Below, piece after piece: positions 24,770 through 36,068 of a DNA stretch of 64,000 nt. Made by a program: the position numbers and the translations under genes. This stretch comes from Azorinus chamasolen (Eukaryota; Mollusca; Bivalvia; Cardiida; Solecurtidae), in the NCBI GenBank assembly GCA_963576725.1, contig OY755252.1:56883985-56947984 (forward strand), given 5' to 3'. The stretch's first letter is position 1, and each line of letters opens with the position of its first letter. The notes beneath the pieces are model-generated. The model was not told where the DNA came from. It saw nothing but the letters and a program-made list of their open reading frames with translations, and did not search any database.

Positions 24770-24962
24770 TTAACCCTTTCCCTCATACAAACGTGTTATC
24801 AGGCATTTGCAAACAGAGTAGACCCAGATCAGGGTCTATTCTGTTTTACTATCTAAAATGTCTACAATGTTCCACCTTCAAGAATTCTTTATAGCTATTT
24901 TGTTAATGAATATTCAGTAGGTACTGAAAATTGGCCTAAATACAGAACAGGGAAAGGGTTAA
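24770..24962 (-). mobile_element. M2 MITE, hairpin shortened
   Basis: TTAACCCTTTCCCTCATACA left, GAACAGGGAAAGGGTTAA right. The hairpin has lost its GACGGCTCC tip (GACCCAGATCAGGGTC). Confidence 0.85.
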
Positions 24963-25110
24963 GTATTCAGACAAACTGGATATCTGAATACTTAAGAATA
25001 ATTAATGGGATATGATGACTGAGATTTTGTTGGATAGGCTGCATAATCAAGTTTCATGAAATGTGCTATTATTTTACTGAATGTGTGTGTGTAGAAAAAC
25101 AATCTACATA

Positions 25111-25442
25111 TACAGTTGAACTTCGATATCTAGTCTAGTAGAACTTCAAGGGACTAAACAAATTAGTTCAAGATAAACGAAGTTCGATTTATCCGATTTG
25201 TAATCTGGACAATTTCTCAAGATCACAGCTTAATGCAGGTCTGCAGTAATGCTGAAAGCTCCTGCAGGAGCTTTCAGCATTACTGTAGACCTGCATTAAG
25301 CTGTGAAATGTGTTTCTAGATATGCGTATTGATCAATTTTAGAGCAATTCTGTATTGTAAGATTTTGGAAGGACCTAACTTTTAGTTTGAGTTATCCCGA
25401 AGTTCGAGTTATCCGATTTCGAGATATCGAAGTTCAACTATA
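25111..25442. mobile_element. T2 mariner-like MITE
   Basis: TA-CAGTTGAACTTCGATATCT left, GATATCGAAGTTCAACTATA right, perfect inner palindrome GCTTAATGCAGGTC...GACCTGCATTAAGC at 25227-25302. Confidence 0.85.
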
Positions 25443-25507
25443 TGTATAGATGTAATTCTTTACCTATGTACATTAACAGTGCTGTTTGTTAGAGATTTGA
25501 TATTTAT

Positions 25508-25726
25508 TAATCCTTTTACTCCATAAATACGCCGTTGCAAAACGTAGTAGACCAAGATCAGAGCTGTCTGATGACTGTGATCAGGGTCTGCTCTGTTTAC
25601 TATTCTACAGTTTCTGCCGTGGCCCAAAACCTCTTGTCTCCATGTTCTAGTATAACAATTAATCTTAATTAATACTCCTGATGTCATTATTTTCTTACAT
25701 GAATATTTATGGAGGGAAACGTTAAT
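25508..25726 (-). mobile_element. M1-type MITE, worn
   Basis: CTTTTACTCCATAAATACGCC left, TTTATGGAGGGAAACGTTAA right, hairpin partly scrambled. Confidence 0.7.
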
Positions 25727-25779
25727 AAGTATGGTCACAGTTGACTTATTTTTAATAATCCGGCTATTTGCATTTGAAA

Positions 25780-26190
25780 TGATTAAGACCTGATTCTACA
25801 GCTTTTGTCATAGCAAAATTTCCTTGAAAAGTTGACATTATATTTCATCTAATAAATATGTATGACGTCGTTATTTCTTATCTGAATATTGGACAGGGAA
25901 AGGGTTAAAAAGTCAGCTGTTGATCTATTTATTGGAATTGACTCTTTACCTGATGAATATTCATGTACCGGTTATGAAATGATGATATGATTATTAAATA
26001 GATGCATTTTTAAAATGGCATATGAACACAGAAAAAATTTTCCATGGCAGGAACTGTTGCGTGTAAAAATAGAATCAGATCTATATTATTTATTAGCTAA
26101 AGTAGAGCAGGCCCTGTATAGGAGCCATCTGATATTGGCCTGCTTTGTTTGCAAAGTGTTAAAAGGCATATCTTTGGAGGTAAAGCGTTC
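25780..26190 (+). mobile_element. M3 fragment followed by an M1-type MITE
   Basis: 25780-25908 ends GAATATTGGACAGGGAAAGGGTTAA in shortened form. 25938-26190 has GAATATTCATGTACCGG and the half hairpin TATAGGAGCCATCTGATAT. Confidence 0.65.
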
Positions 26191-26285
26191 AAATATCTTT
26201 ATGTAGAACTCTGTTATTAATTCATAAGGCAGCTGGAATGAAAAGGGGATGTGAGGATCTATGAATGAATGCTTAGTGTATGTAC

Positions 26286-26434
26286 AGCAAAACTTCTCTA
26301 AACTGGACATTCGAATATGTATTATTTAATGCCAGTCTGTTAGACTGGTGGTAGCTTAATGCAGGCTGAAAGTCATGCAGAAAGCTCCTCTAGGAGCTTT
26401 CTGCATGACCTTCACCCTGCATTAAGCAGCCACC
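26286..26434. mobile_element. T1 MITE, right end lost
   Basis: ACAGCAAAACTTCTCTAAAC left; palindrome GCTTAATGCAGGCTGAAAGT ... AGCTCCTCTAGGAGCT ... at 26350-26428. Confidence 0.75.
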
Positions 26435-26720
26435 TGCTTAAAAATACCTTAATTCATCTTTATTGCTATTCCTGTTTAAAGGAGTTTTTTTACTGTCCAT
26501 GTATTTTGTGTGTAGATAATAAAATGTTCCTGGCATCTCAATTTATGGCGTAAAAATGTTAAATTTCCATGACATTATCTTTTCATGCAATGTTCCCAAG
26601 TCATTGCAGTAGTCTCCCAAAGTTCAGATGCTACATATAAGGTGTCGGGATTTTGAACCCTTTACAACATTAATATTCATGTGAGAAATGATGCCATCTT
26701 GAAAATTGATGAAATGATTT

Positions 26721-27125
26721 TATAACCCTTTCCTTCATATAAACGTTTTTTCATGCATTTGCAAACAGTAGATCCATATCAGACGACTCCTATTGGAGCC
26801 GTCTGATCAGGGTCTGCTCTGTTTGCTTATTGAATTTGAAAGGTCTGTTTATTTACTTCCTTAAATAGCTACAGTGTTCAACCTTCCATACTTCATTGGA
26901 ATATTCTATATTTCGTAGGTATGAAATTTAGAATAATCATAGAACAGGGAAAGGGTTAACGAATACAGGGTATTTGACAATGGCAGACGCTGTGGAATCT
27001 GTTCTATATTATTCCATAAATGGAGCAAACACTGATCAGATAGTTTTTACAGGAGTTGTCTGATCCGGGTCTGCTCTGTTGGCAAAAAGGAGTTTTTATA
27101 AAGTATCTATGAGGTAGAGTCTTAA
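26721..27125. mobile_element. M2 MITE followed by an M1 half-element
   Basis: 26721-26958: reversed M2, ends ATAACCCTTTCCTTCATATA and GAACAGGGAAAGGGTTAA. 26960-27125: M1 right portion with a damaged hairpin and no left terminus. Confidence 0.75.
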
Positions 27126-27372
27126 CCCTTTCCCTCATATAAACGTTTTTTCACGCATGTGCAAACAGAGTAGACCCAGATCAGACGGCTCCTAGAGGAG
27201 CCGTCTGATCAGGGTCTGCTCTGTTTGCTAATAGAATTGGATAGATCTGGGTTTTTTGCTTTCTAAAGTGTCTACAATGTTCCACCTTCCTTATTTCTTT
27301 ATAACTATATTGCTAATCAGTATTCAGTAGGTATTGAACTTTGGCCTAAATACAGAACAGGGAAATGGTTAA
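27122..27372 (-). mobile_element. M2 piggyBac-like MITE, shares a TTAA with its neighbour
   Basis: TTAACCCTTTCCCTCATATA left, GAACAGGGAAATGGTTAA right, hairpin 27159-27228 with only the two family-wide mismatches. Confidence 0.87.
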
Positions 27373-27541
27373 TGTAGAAAGAAAATAATGCAGAAAGTTG
27401 TTTTTTTATAGATGCAGATTAAGTATATACAGTGATTATTTTTAACAACGAAATATTTTTTTTATGTCCGTAACTACTGTAAATATTTGGTGAAGACAAA
27501 TATTAGTCTTTCGCTATTTTCTGCTCTATTTGATTTTTAGC

Positions 27542-27613
27542 TATCAAAACTAGTGCAGAGAGAAGGCTGGATGGCCTAATCAAAACTAGTGGAGAGGGAA
27601 GGCTGGATGGCCT
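27542..27613. repeat. 36-bp tandem pair
   Basis: ATCAAAACTAGTGCAGAGAG / ATCAAAACTAGTGGAGAGGG followed by AAGGCTGGATGGCCTA, two units. Confidence 0.8.
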
Positions 27614-27954
27614 AAATTTTAGAGTAAATATGCAAGCCATTGATTGATTTGTAAATACAATGATTTTTATGTAAATGCATGTTTATTTATGTAATAATTT
27701 TATGTTAAAACTATTGTTTACCTCAATTTCAAGCTGCAACTAATGAATTGGCAAAAGTGATTAGAGATTTGTTGATAGACTGAGCACTCTGCAACACGGC
27801 AGGGAATGAGTTGAGGTAAAGAACATAGAGGTGTATGCTTGCTCTTTTCAAAATGAGTGCTAAATTTAAATTCCCGGTGTAGCAAATGAAATTAGTACTT
27901 TTCTAAAGCGACCACCGAAAAGAGGTCTAATTATAGGTCTAGAAAAGCATGTGG

Positions 27955-28257
27955 TAGCTTAATGCAGGATGAAAGTGTTGCAGAAAGCTCTTGCATTAAT
28001 TCTATCCTGCATTAACCCTTTCCTTCATATAAACATGTTTTCACACATCTGCAAACAGAGTACACCCAGATCAGATGGCTCCTTTAGGAGTCGCCTGATC
28101 AGAGTCTACTCTGTTAATAGAGTTTGATAGATCTGTTTCTTTAATTTCGAAAATGGCTACAATGTTCCGCCCTGAATATTTCATTGTAACTATTTTGTCT
28201 ATGAATATTCAGTAGATATTGAAATTTGGAATAAACATAGAACAGGGAAAGGGTTTA
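27955..28257. mobile_element. M2 MITE inserted in a T1 palindrome
   Basis: T1 left arm GGTAGCTTAATGCAGGATG (centre deleted) runs to CCTGCATTAA. There the M2 copy starts (28012), reversed, ending GAACAGGGAAAGGGTTTA. Confidence 0.75.
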
Positions 28258-28297
28258 GTAGGCAACTGCTCTTTCAAGGACACCTATGTTTGTTATA

Positions 28298-28505
28298 TAT
28301 AGTAAAATCTTGATTATTCGAATTTTCTGTATAGAAGACTTTAGATCCTTTTATGCAGGTGGCTGCTTAATGCATGGTGAAAGTCATGCAGAAAGCTCCT
28401 AGAGGAGCTTTCTACATGACTTTCACCATGCATTAAGCTGCCACCCGTCTTAAAGATCAATAATAATACGAATTTTAGTGTTTGAATAATCGAGATTTTA
28501 CTGTA
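28298..28505. mobile_element. T1 mariner-like MITE
   Basis: TA-TAGTAAAATCTTGATTATTC and GAATAATCGAGATTTTACTG-TA are the TIRs. The palindrome GCTTAATGCATGGTGAAAGT ... ACTTTCACCATGCATTAAGC is nearly perfect and differs from other copies in both arms together. Confidence 0.88.
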
Positions 28506-28993
28506 GTATAAAGTCATTTCAAAGGCATTTTCTTTACTGTATATAACTATATATTTGTATGATCTACTTGGCCTGTTAATCATTTTCCTTGTTAGTCTGT
28601 TATTCAACACTTCCGTTTACTCCGCGATCCCATAAATGCGACGGGACATGTAGTGGAGATCTATTGGGGCTCGTTCAACCTCTGACCAGGGGTCACACAA
28701 TCCAGGGTTGTTGGGTTTTTTTTTCAAATACACTGCTTCCTGAAATCATCCATGGTGTTTTTTCAAGTGATTTTATAAACTATGTATTTAACTTGTGGCA
28801 TTAATAAAAGATACCAAACTGCCATCATTACCACCACCATCAAATGTTCAAATATTTTCATAAATTAAATTTCAGGTGAAACTATTGCAGTATTTATTCA
28901 ACTATTGGGTTGTGTTGTGCGATTTCAAATGTGTAGTCTGATCAGGTTCTATGCTATTTGTCACACAAAACAGGATAGGCTCTGCTGGGTGTT

Positions 28994-29338
28994 TTAACCC
29001 ATTCCCTCATAGGCTAATTTTAGGCCAAACCTCTTTTGACTAAATCTACCAAAAAGGAGCATTTTCTAGAGGAAAGGAATTTTTTTTAGAATTGTGCAGT
29101 GTTGAAACCATTGTGATAAATAGAGAAAGCTCTTAGGAGCTTTCTGCATGACTTTCACCCTGCATTAAGCAGCCACTGAAAAGTCACTTTCTGAAACCAT
29201 TGTGATAAATCGAGCATTTGCTCCATCTGAAACCATTGTGATAAATCGAGCATTTGCTCCATAGGAGCAAATGCTCGATTTATCACAGTGGTTTCAGAAA
29301 ATGACTTTTCAGAGGCGTCAATATGCGGGAATGGGTTA
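28994..29338. mobile_element. M4-T1-M4 chimeric hairpin element
   Basis: Starts as M4 (TTAACCCATTCCCTCATAGG). After GTGATAAATAGAG it switches to the right arm of T1 (AAAGCTCTTAGGAGCTTTCTG ... GCATTAAGCAGCCAC, shortened), then returns to M4 twice (CTGAAACCATTGTGATAAAT duplicated) before a perfect M4 palindrome and the M4 right end. Confidence 0.82.
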
Positions 29339-29465
29339 GCTGTTGAATCAGGTTATACTTTCGAAATGCCGCTGATCTGGTTCTTCACGGTTTGCTAAGT
29401 CTAAAAGTAGATTTTACTATATTAAATATACTTACAGTGTGCTATTTGTTTTCTACAAATGTAAT

Positions 29466-29673
29466 TACAGTAAATCCTCTCTTAACTGGAATTCTAGTAA
29501 AGAAGAATATTTCAATACCTTTAGGCAGGTGGCTGCTTAATGCAGGGTGAAAGTCATGCAGAAAGCTCCTAAGAGCTTCATGCACAACTTTCACCCTGCA
29601 GTAAGCTGCCACCTGTTTCAAAGACCGATATTTATGCTCAATTGAACGTCCGGTTAAGAGGGGTTTCACTGTA
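29466..29673. mobile_element. T1 mariner-like MITE
   Basis: TA-CAGTAAATCCTCTCTTAAC left, GGTTAAGAGGGGTTTCACTG-TA right, palindrome with several right-arm mismatches. Confidence 0.85.
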
Positions 29674-29826
29674 ATATATGAAATTCTGTCCATTAGATTA
29701 TGGTATATAAAATTTTGTCCATTAGATAACATGTTAATTTTTGTCATCTACAATATTGAAATTATGTGCTATTTTTGACACCGATGAATGTAATTAGATA
29801 ACATTGTGTTATTTACATATATGTCT

Positions 29827-30235
29827 TGAATATTCATGTCGGAAATAATGACTACATGGATATGAATATTAATGAGATGGATTTTTATACTGGCATAATT
29901 ATGAACACAGGGAAATTTTGGCCATGGCAGATACTAGAATCAGGGTCCATGCTTATAAAACTTTTAGCTGAGTCCTGAGTTCGTTCTCAAGTTTTTGATT
30001 GGTCAGATTTGAGCCTTTGGCTCAAATCTGACCAATCAAAAGCTTGAGAACTCAAATCTGACCAATCAAAAGCTTGAGAACAAAACTCAGACTCAACTAA
30101 AAGCTTTATAAGCATGGACCCAGATCTACGGTCTATGATTTCGTAGCGAACAGTAGGTCATGAACTGACAGCTCCTACAGGATCTGTCCCATTTAGGCGT
30201 GCTACTCTGCTTGCAGAGTCTGAGACATTCACCCT
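29827..30235 (+). mobile_element. M1 MITE carrying a nested P2 hairpin
   Basis: M1 left part GAATATTCATGTCGG ... GGCCATGGCAGATACTAGA is split at 29943 by P2. P2 has ends GGGTCCATGCTTATAAA and its inverse, arms GTTCTCAAGTTTTTGATTGG, and one arm segment duplicated. The damaged M1 hairpin follows from 30122. Confidence 0.75.
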
Positions 30236-30458
30236 ATACTCGATAAATAATATGCCTTTGCAAACGGAGTAGACCTAGATCAGACGGCTCCTACAAGAGC
30301 TTCCTGATCAGGGTCTGCTATATTTACTTATGAAATGATATAGACTTTTACAGTTTCTGCCATGGCCAAAATTCCGGTGTTCATATGCTGTTATAAAATG
30401 TCAGCTTATTAATATTCATGCCGTTATTTCTCATGAATATTCATGGAGTAAAGGATTA
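30229..30458 (-). mobile_element. M1-type MITE
   Basis: CCCTATACTCGATAAATAAT left, TTCATGGAGTAAAGGATTAA right; hairpin 30260-30325. Confidence 0.75.
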
Positions 30459-30747
30459 ATGGTGTAGAAAAGAGATGAGAATGAAAAAAAAATGTTTGTA
30501 TATTTTTATGTTCAAATGAATTTTCGTTGCTGTTTATCTGTCTTACTCACTTTTTAACTACAACTTTCTTTTATCTCTTCATTTTTAATTAAACCAGATA
30601 TTTTTAAGAAAAATTCTGGTTAATAGATTTGGGTATGTCAATAGATTGGTGTTGGGCGGGGCGTGAAACTTAGTTTTTATAACTCGATAAATAGAGTAGA
30701 ACTTGCCTGTAAAGACCGTAAAATAAATAAAAATGTGAGTCTGTATG

Positions 30748-30842
30748 AGCAAGTGGTTGCTTAATGCAGCAGAAAAGTTATGCAGAAAGCTCCTAGGAGT
30801 TTTCTGCATTACTTTTGTCCTGCATTCAGCTTCCACCTGCCT
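30748..30842. repeat. T1 core palindrome
   Basis: GTGGTTGCTTAATGCAGCAG ... CTGCATTCAGCTTCCACCTG with centre AGCTCCTAGGAGT. Confidence 0.7.
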
Positions 30843-30887
30843 TAAAATCCAAGACTGTTCTATACAGGCTGTACCGTTAATATTTCG

Positions 30888-30961
30888 ACCCTACTGGGCC
30901 TTTTTCAGAGAATGAAATAAAGTATTTTATTCTATGAAATAGGCCCAGTAGAGGAGAAATA
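30888..30961. repeat. Imperfect inverted repeat
   Basis: CCTACTGGGCCTTTTTCAGAG pairs loosely with CTATGAAATAGGCCCAGTAG around a 15-base loop. Not related to the other families. Confidence 0.6.
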
Positions 30962-31188
30962 TCAGGTGTTGAAGCCATATTAAAGGAATTTCAGTTTCTA
31001 AACAAAAAAGTTGAATTTTCAGACATTCTGCTGTAAATAAAAAGTTTGACTTGATTTTCAGTTTGGATGTCAGGGTTCCAGTTTACTGTTACTGAAAGTT
31101 GAAAAATGGTTGCCGTGGTCAGAGAAAATTCTGGTTATTGTGGTAATTCCATATCTTTTGTGTAAAAGCATTTTCCGTCCAGATTATC

Positions 31189-31473
31189 ATAACCGGCAAA
31201 TGTGGTCGTGTGGTAACGTGCTTGACTACAATACCAGGGGTCCTGGGTTCGATCCCCTGCCGGACCAAGTCCTTCGGATGAGACTATAAACCGAGGTCCG
31301 ATGTATCAGTGCTTCACACTGAGCATCTAAAAGAACCAGAGAAACTCTGTCGATAATAAGAGTAGGGCGTCACGCCTGTGTTTCTCTGTATCCTCTACCC
31401 TCTCTGGGGCGTCCAATTAGCCCATAGCGAGCAGAAACGGACGTTGATCAATACAATCAATCAATAAAAAGTA
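31189..31473 (+). mobile_element. tRNA-derived SINE with 10-bp target duplication
   Basis: CCAGATTATC flanks both sides (31179-31188, 31474-31483). The tRNA-like head has B box GGGTTCGATCCCC. The body contains CATCTAAAAGAACCAGAGAA and GAGTAGGGCGTCACGCC, and the tail is (CAAT)n AATAAA. A different SINE family from that at 15037. Confidence 0.88.
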
Positions 31474-31567
31474 CCAGATTATCGTAATAATTGTCACTTA
31501 GCTTTTCGATTTTCTCTGCATGAAAGCAAATCGATAAATGTCAGAAACTTGCATAACTTTCATTTAT

Positions 31568-31773
31568 TTAACCCTTTCCTTCATATAGACACATTTTCTT
31601 GCATTTGCAAACAGAATAGACCCAGATCAGACGGTTCCCGTAGGAGCTGTCTGATAAGGTCTGCTCCGTTTGCTTATGGAATTCTGTGTCCATATACCAG
31701 TGTATAATTTCGGCTAATAAATATTCATAACGTCATGTTTTTAAAATTAAATATTTGTCAGGTAAAGGGTTAA
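31568..31773 (-). mobile_element. M-type TTAA MITE
   Basis: TTAACCCTTTCCTTCATATA left, TGTCAGGTAAAGGGTTAA right, hairpin 31606-31672 with one arm deletion. Confidence 0.78.
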
Positions 31774-31826
31774 GATTTGATCTGTGCAGTAAAGCAAATG
31801 TCAGTTTCTAGCATTTATTTATATGC

Positions 31827-32165
31827 TTAACCCTTTATTCCATGAATATTCATGCAAGACATAATGACGTCATGAATATGGATTAGATTAAATTTTAATT
31901 TGCATATTAACACATGAACATTTTGCCAAATAAGAAGTTTTACAATCAGTCGTTTATTATTCATTTGCAAACAGAGTAGACTCGGATCAGAGGCTTCTAT
32001 AGGAGCCATCTGACCAGGGTCTGCGCTGTTTATTCATGAAACTATGTAGAATCTTCAGTTTCTGCCGTTGTCAAATTTCCGGTGTTTATGTGCCATAAAA
32101 ATATTAATTAATCTATATACATGAAGTGATTATTTCTTTATACCTGAATATTCATGGACTAAAGT
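31827..32165. mobile_element. M1 composite with two left ends
   Basis: TTAACCCTTTATTCCATGAA and an inverted GAATATTCATGGACTAAAG both carry the long M1 spacer, flanking one hairpin (31966-32028). This is the reciprocal of the two-right-end element at 12719. Confidence 0.72.
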
Positions 32166-32278
32166 CTAGAACTATCTGAAATTGCTTGTTGACATTTTTT
32201 TTCTTCCATTGCTTGTGATTTATTTCACTATGTATCAGAAATAAAAACTAAACAAATGGAATATGGTTCATTTTTGTT

Positions 32279-32530
32279 ATGCCCCCAAAGGCGGGCATGT
32301 AGTAATCGCATTGTCCGTCTGTCCTTCCATCCGTCCCAAACTCGTGTCCGGTCTGTAACTTCTTCATCTATCAATGGGTTTCAATATAACTTGCCACAAA
32401 TGTTCACCAGACAGAGACGATGTGTCGCGTTCAACTCCCTGGTCCATGGGTCAAAGGTCACAGGGTACAATTTTTGGGGGCATTTGTCACGTGATGTTTC
32501 AGGTCAAATCGCTGTTGAATTAAACCCCTC
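32279..32530 (+). repeat. GGGGGCAT-type dispersed element
   Basis: TTATGCCCCCAAAGGCGGGC, GTCCGTCTGTCCTTCCATCC, GGTCAAAGGTCACAGGG and GGGGGCATTTGTCACGTGAT. Confidence 0.6.
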
Positions 32531-32743
32531 CACGATAGCGTATAGAGAAAGGATTTTTTTCACCTTGGTAGAAACTAGAATGCATCTATCCATTTACTCC
32601 ATAAATACGTCTTTGCATATAGAGTAGACCCTGATCAGACGTCTCCTGTAGGAGCCGTCTGATCAGTGTCTGCTCTATTTGCTTATGATGTAATAATATA
32701 GATATTCTAGCCAAAACGTTGTGTCAATTAGCTGTTTTAAATG

Positions 32744-33312
32744 TTAACCCATTTGCTCCCAGTGGATTCTTCCATGTTTATATATTGGATTAGCCCATTT
32801 TTGTGTCACCTAGCTGCCGAGAGGCAGTGTCTCGCTTAGGGATCACTTGTCCGTCGTCTGTCTGTCCGTCACACTTTCCTTTTTTGGCTGTCATTTCTAA
32901 TCATCATAGAGCTTTCAAAGTTCACACATGGAACAAGCATGATGAGAGGAAGTGTCATGCAAAAGGACCACAACTCTTAGCACCAATATTTTTGAGTTAT
33001 TCCCCTTTTTCATATTAACAATAAGTTTTTGTGTCAGCTGCGAGCAGGTGGCACGTGTTCCTCCGAACACTCTTGTTCATATTAATAAGTTTTTGTGTCA
33101 GCTGCGAGCATGTGACACATGTGTAACTGTTCCTCCGAACACTTGTTTATCTAAGGGGTGCATGCCTGCATGGCCTAAATTTTCAGTTGCGTTTTGTTTT
33201 ATATTGAAATTCCTATCAGCAAACGGTGTAGACTGATCAGACGCCGCATTATGCGGCGTCTGATCAGTCTACACTGTTTGCCTACGTCCAATATATGGGA
33301 GCAAATGTGTTG
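32744..33312. mobile_element. M8 TTAA element split by a GTGTCACCT element
   Basis: Left end TTAACCCATTTGCTCCCAGT with GGATTCTTCCATG; right part holds the palindrome GATCAGACGCCGCATTATGC ... and ACGTCCAATATATGGGAGC. Between them (about 32801-33150) is an element with GTGTCACCTAGCTGCCGAGA and CCTCCGAACACTTG. The M8 end also appears at 53735-53785. Confidence 0.65.
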
Positions 33313-33489
33313 ATCTATATTCATGACAATCATTATTTCTTGCATAAATATTCATGGAGTAAAGACCTATACAGGAGCCGTCTGATCTGGATGTACTCTG
33401 AAATTGGGTTATGGTTAAATTTTGAATGACAAACCGTGCAGATCATTATCAAAGGCTCATAAAAAAAATCTTGTATGTGTCTAAAGTTT

Positions 33490-34037
33490 TTGTGTCACCT
33501 GCCGAGAGGCAATGTGTCACTTAGGGATCACTTTTTCGTCGTCTGTCTGTCCGTCACACTTTCTTTTTTTGGCTGTTATTTCTCATTTCTGAATTAATCA
33601 CTATAAAGCTTTCAAATTTCACACGTGTCTTCCTCTCATTGAGGACCATTGATGTAACTAAGGTCCCTCAATCTGCATGCAATACTTTTTTGAGTTATTC
33701 CCCTTTGTTCTGATTTCACTCCAGCATATTAACCATTTCCCTCATATAAACGTGTTTTCACGCATTTGCTAACAGAGTACACCCAGATAAGACGGGTCCT
33801 AGAGGAGCCGTCTGATCAGGGTCTGCTCTGTTTGATTAGGAAAATTGATAGAGCTGTTTCTTTAGTTTCTAAAATGGCTAACATGTTACACCTTTCAAAT
33901 TTCATTGTAACTATTTTGCTCGTGAATATTCAGTAGGTATTAAAATTTGGACTAAATATAGAACAGGGAACTGGTTAACAGTTGTTGTGTCATCTGCAAA
34001 GCAGGTGACACATGTGTTCCTCCGAACACTCTTGTTA
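33490..34037. mobile_element. GTGTCACCT element with an M2 MITE inside
   Basis: GTGTCACCTGCCGAGAGGCA at the left and GCAGGTGACACATGTGTTCC at the right match the element near 32801. A reversed M2 (33729-33978, TTAACCATTTCCCTCATATA to GAACAGGGAACTGGTTAA) interrupts it. Confidence 0.72.
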
Positions 34038-34349
34038 AATGCTAGTACAATCGTTTCCCACACTCAAAGGTTCGGCCTTTGAACAAATGTTTCTTGTCTG
34101 CAGTAGCGAGTGTTTAATCATGTAGGAAACATAATTCGCTTACATTCTCCCATCATGCATTAACTAGAAAACAACATAACGTGTGGAAAATAATACGTTA
34201 ATTGGAAGAAAATGAAAGTAGGATATGTCCTTAACACGACCAGTATAGCAATGTAATTGATAAAAATGAAGGAATGAACTATCATATAACCACTGAAAAC
34301 TCATAATTTACCGTAATTTTCAGTTTAAAGAGATTACATGTACTTTCAT

Positions 34350-34708
34350 TAACCGTTTCCTCGTTCTATGTTAATTTCAATACCTGCTGAATATTAATTG
34401 ACAACATAGTTATAAAGGAAGGTGGAACATCGTGGCCATTTTAGAAAGTAAAGAAACCGATCTATCAAATTCCATTAGCAAACAGTACTGTGCTAATAAG
34501 ACGTACAGTAAAACCTCTCTATAATGGTCACTAAATTGTTTTAATTAGTTGATATTTAAGACAGGTGGCTGCTTAAAGCAAGGTGAAAGTAAAACGGAAC
34601 GCTATAGGAGCGTTCCGTTTTACTTTCACCTTGCTTTAAGCATCCACCTGTATTTAACACAAAATACTTCGTGTAATTTAGTGGCCGTTATAGAGAGGTT
34701 TTACTGTA
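34350..34708. mobile_element. M2 left half cut by a T1 element
   Basis: M2 runs from TTAACCGTTTCCTCGTTCTA to its broken hairpin. T1 (34504-34708) has TIRs CAGTAAAACCTCTCTATAAT / TTATAGAGAGGTTTTACTG. Its perfect hairpin AGTAAAACGGAACGC-TATAGGA-GCGTTCCGTTTTACT differs from all other T1 copies in both arms. Confidence 0.85.
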
Positions 34709-34989
34709 TTTGTCAAGAGGTTAATTTTACACTTTCTATAATGTGAACTATAGAAACTTATAAACATGGCGATAAAATTGCAAATACATAATTAACATTG
34801 TATCATTAACGATTCATGCGGAAGCCTTCCATCTGACTTGAGGATGGTCAGTCGTTCTACTCATGTGCAAATTAAAACCTGAAATTGGATTCAGGTTTAA
34901 TAGTTCAGGTTTCAAATTGCACACTGGGTCTTCCTCCACCTGTAATTAGTTTGACGTAATGAATAAACTGAAACTGTTGAAGCGACGTA

Positions 34990-35255
34990 TAACCTATATC
35001 AACTAGAAATGTGTGCCTGTAAGACACAGCGATGCCCCCGTGTAGGTGCTTGCCTAGCTGCACGTAAAATTCCTAAGTCATTTGACCTTGACATTGGACT
35101 TTCGGGTAGCATAAACTAAAAACGCCACATAAAACCGGTGAGAACAAAATATCTTTTATCATATAATTATTTAGTCACATAAACAGGAATTGTTAGCACG
35201 GACGGACGGACATGTGCAAAACCTAATGCCCCTGACTATCGTCATTAAAATCATT
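34990..35255 (-). repeat. GGGGGCAT-type dispersed element
   Basis: GTGCCTGTAAGACACAGCGA, TGCCTAGCTGCACGTAAAAT and GACGGACGGACATGTGCAAA match the longer copy at 49928. Confidence 0.65.
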
Positions 35256-35286
35256 AGGTAAATTGTTAACACAAAATAATCCTGCT

Positions 35287-35505
35287 TTAACCCTTTCCGT
35301 CATATTGACGACTCTGTAAAAGTCACCTTGTGAAATAATTGTGATAAATAGAGCATTTCCTCCTATAGAATCAAATGCTCTGTTTATCACAATGGTCTGA
35401 CACTACGAAATTCTAAAATTTTCCTTTTCTCTAATTTATGCTCCTTTTCGGTGGATTAGTTAAAAGAGGTTGTATCTAAAAATAGCCTACGAGGTAATGG
35501 GTTAA
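35287..35505 (-). mobile_element. M4 piggyBac-like MITE
   Basis: TTAACCCTTTCCGTCATATT left, CTACGAGGTAATGGGTTAA right; palindrome with three mismatches near its centre. Confidence 0.82.
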
Positions 35506-35519
35506 TGTGGTTTCCGATT

Positions 35520-35862
35520 GTTTTTGCTTTTTGTAATGGTACAATATGAACACAGCATATTTGGGTCAAGGCAGAACAAGTAGACTCAGAATTATATAAG
35601 CAAATAGTGCAGACCCTGCTCAGACTGCTCTCCTATAGGAGCCGCCTGATCGGTGTCTACTCTGTTTGCAAATGCGTATTTATGGAGTAAGGGGTTAATA
35701 GTAGCTGACTGCTTAATAACCCATTCCCTCATTTTGATGACTATAAGTAAAAGTCACTTTGTGAAACCATTGTGATAAATAGAGCATTTGCTCCTATAGG
35801 AGCAAATGCTCTATTTATCACAATGGTTTCAAAATACGAAATTCTGAAATTTTACTTTTCTG
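35520..35862. mobile_element. M1 half-element then a truncated M4
   Basis: 35520-35698 is an M1 without left end (hairpin 35606-35668, GGAGTAAGGGGTTAA). 35717-35862 is a reversed M4 with a perfect palindrome that stops at TTACTTTTCTGC. Confidence 0.72.
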
Positions 35863-35997
35863 CACTAGTTTGGGACTGGGTTTGCATAATTTTCGTGTAT
35901 TTATTTACCTTTCAATAATACTTCGCTATGTAAGATACTACTTTTCTGCTTCTTTTCTTGAAACATTTTTTTCCATTACAAAATATGGCCAAAGTGT

Positions 35998-36068
35998 GAA
36001 ACAGTTTGGATTCTGATAAGATGCCGCATTATGCGGCGTCTCATCTGGATCCAAACTATTTGCATGGG
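35998..36068. repeat. M6-type core palindrome
   Basis: AAACAGTTTGGATTCTGATAAGA with GCCGCATTATGCGGC at the centre and GGATCCAAACTATTTGCATG; near the ZIP 3' end. Confidence 0.7.

Larger units (their letters stand above)
24050..25080. repeat. Triplicated GCATAATCA segment
   Basis: CTGAGATT...TATAGCCTGCATAATCATG, CTGAGATT...TAGGCTGCATAATCAAG and CTGAGATT...TAGGCTGCATAATCAAG occur near 24100, 24700 and 25020, separated by transposons. Confidence 0.6.

Noticed and set aside
28589..28804. 71-codon plus-strand frame in non-repetitive DNA
   Set aside because: Few MITE matches and an AATAAA near its end made it worth a look, but it has no family resemblance, no splice partners and a poly-T run inside.
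31195..31268. tRNA gene
   Set aside because: Also a SINE head: flanked by a 10-bp target duplication and followed by a SINE body and CAAT-repeat tail.
32256..32627. 123-codon plus-strand open frame
   Set aside because: Composed of a dispersed repeat with GTCCGTCTGTCC and an M1 fragment; coincidental openness.
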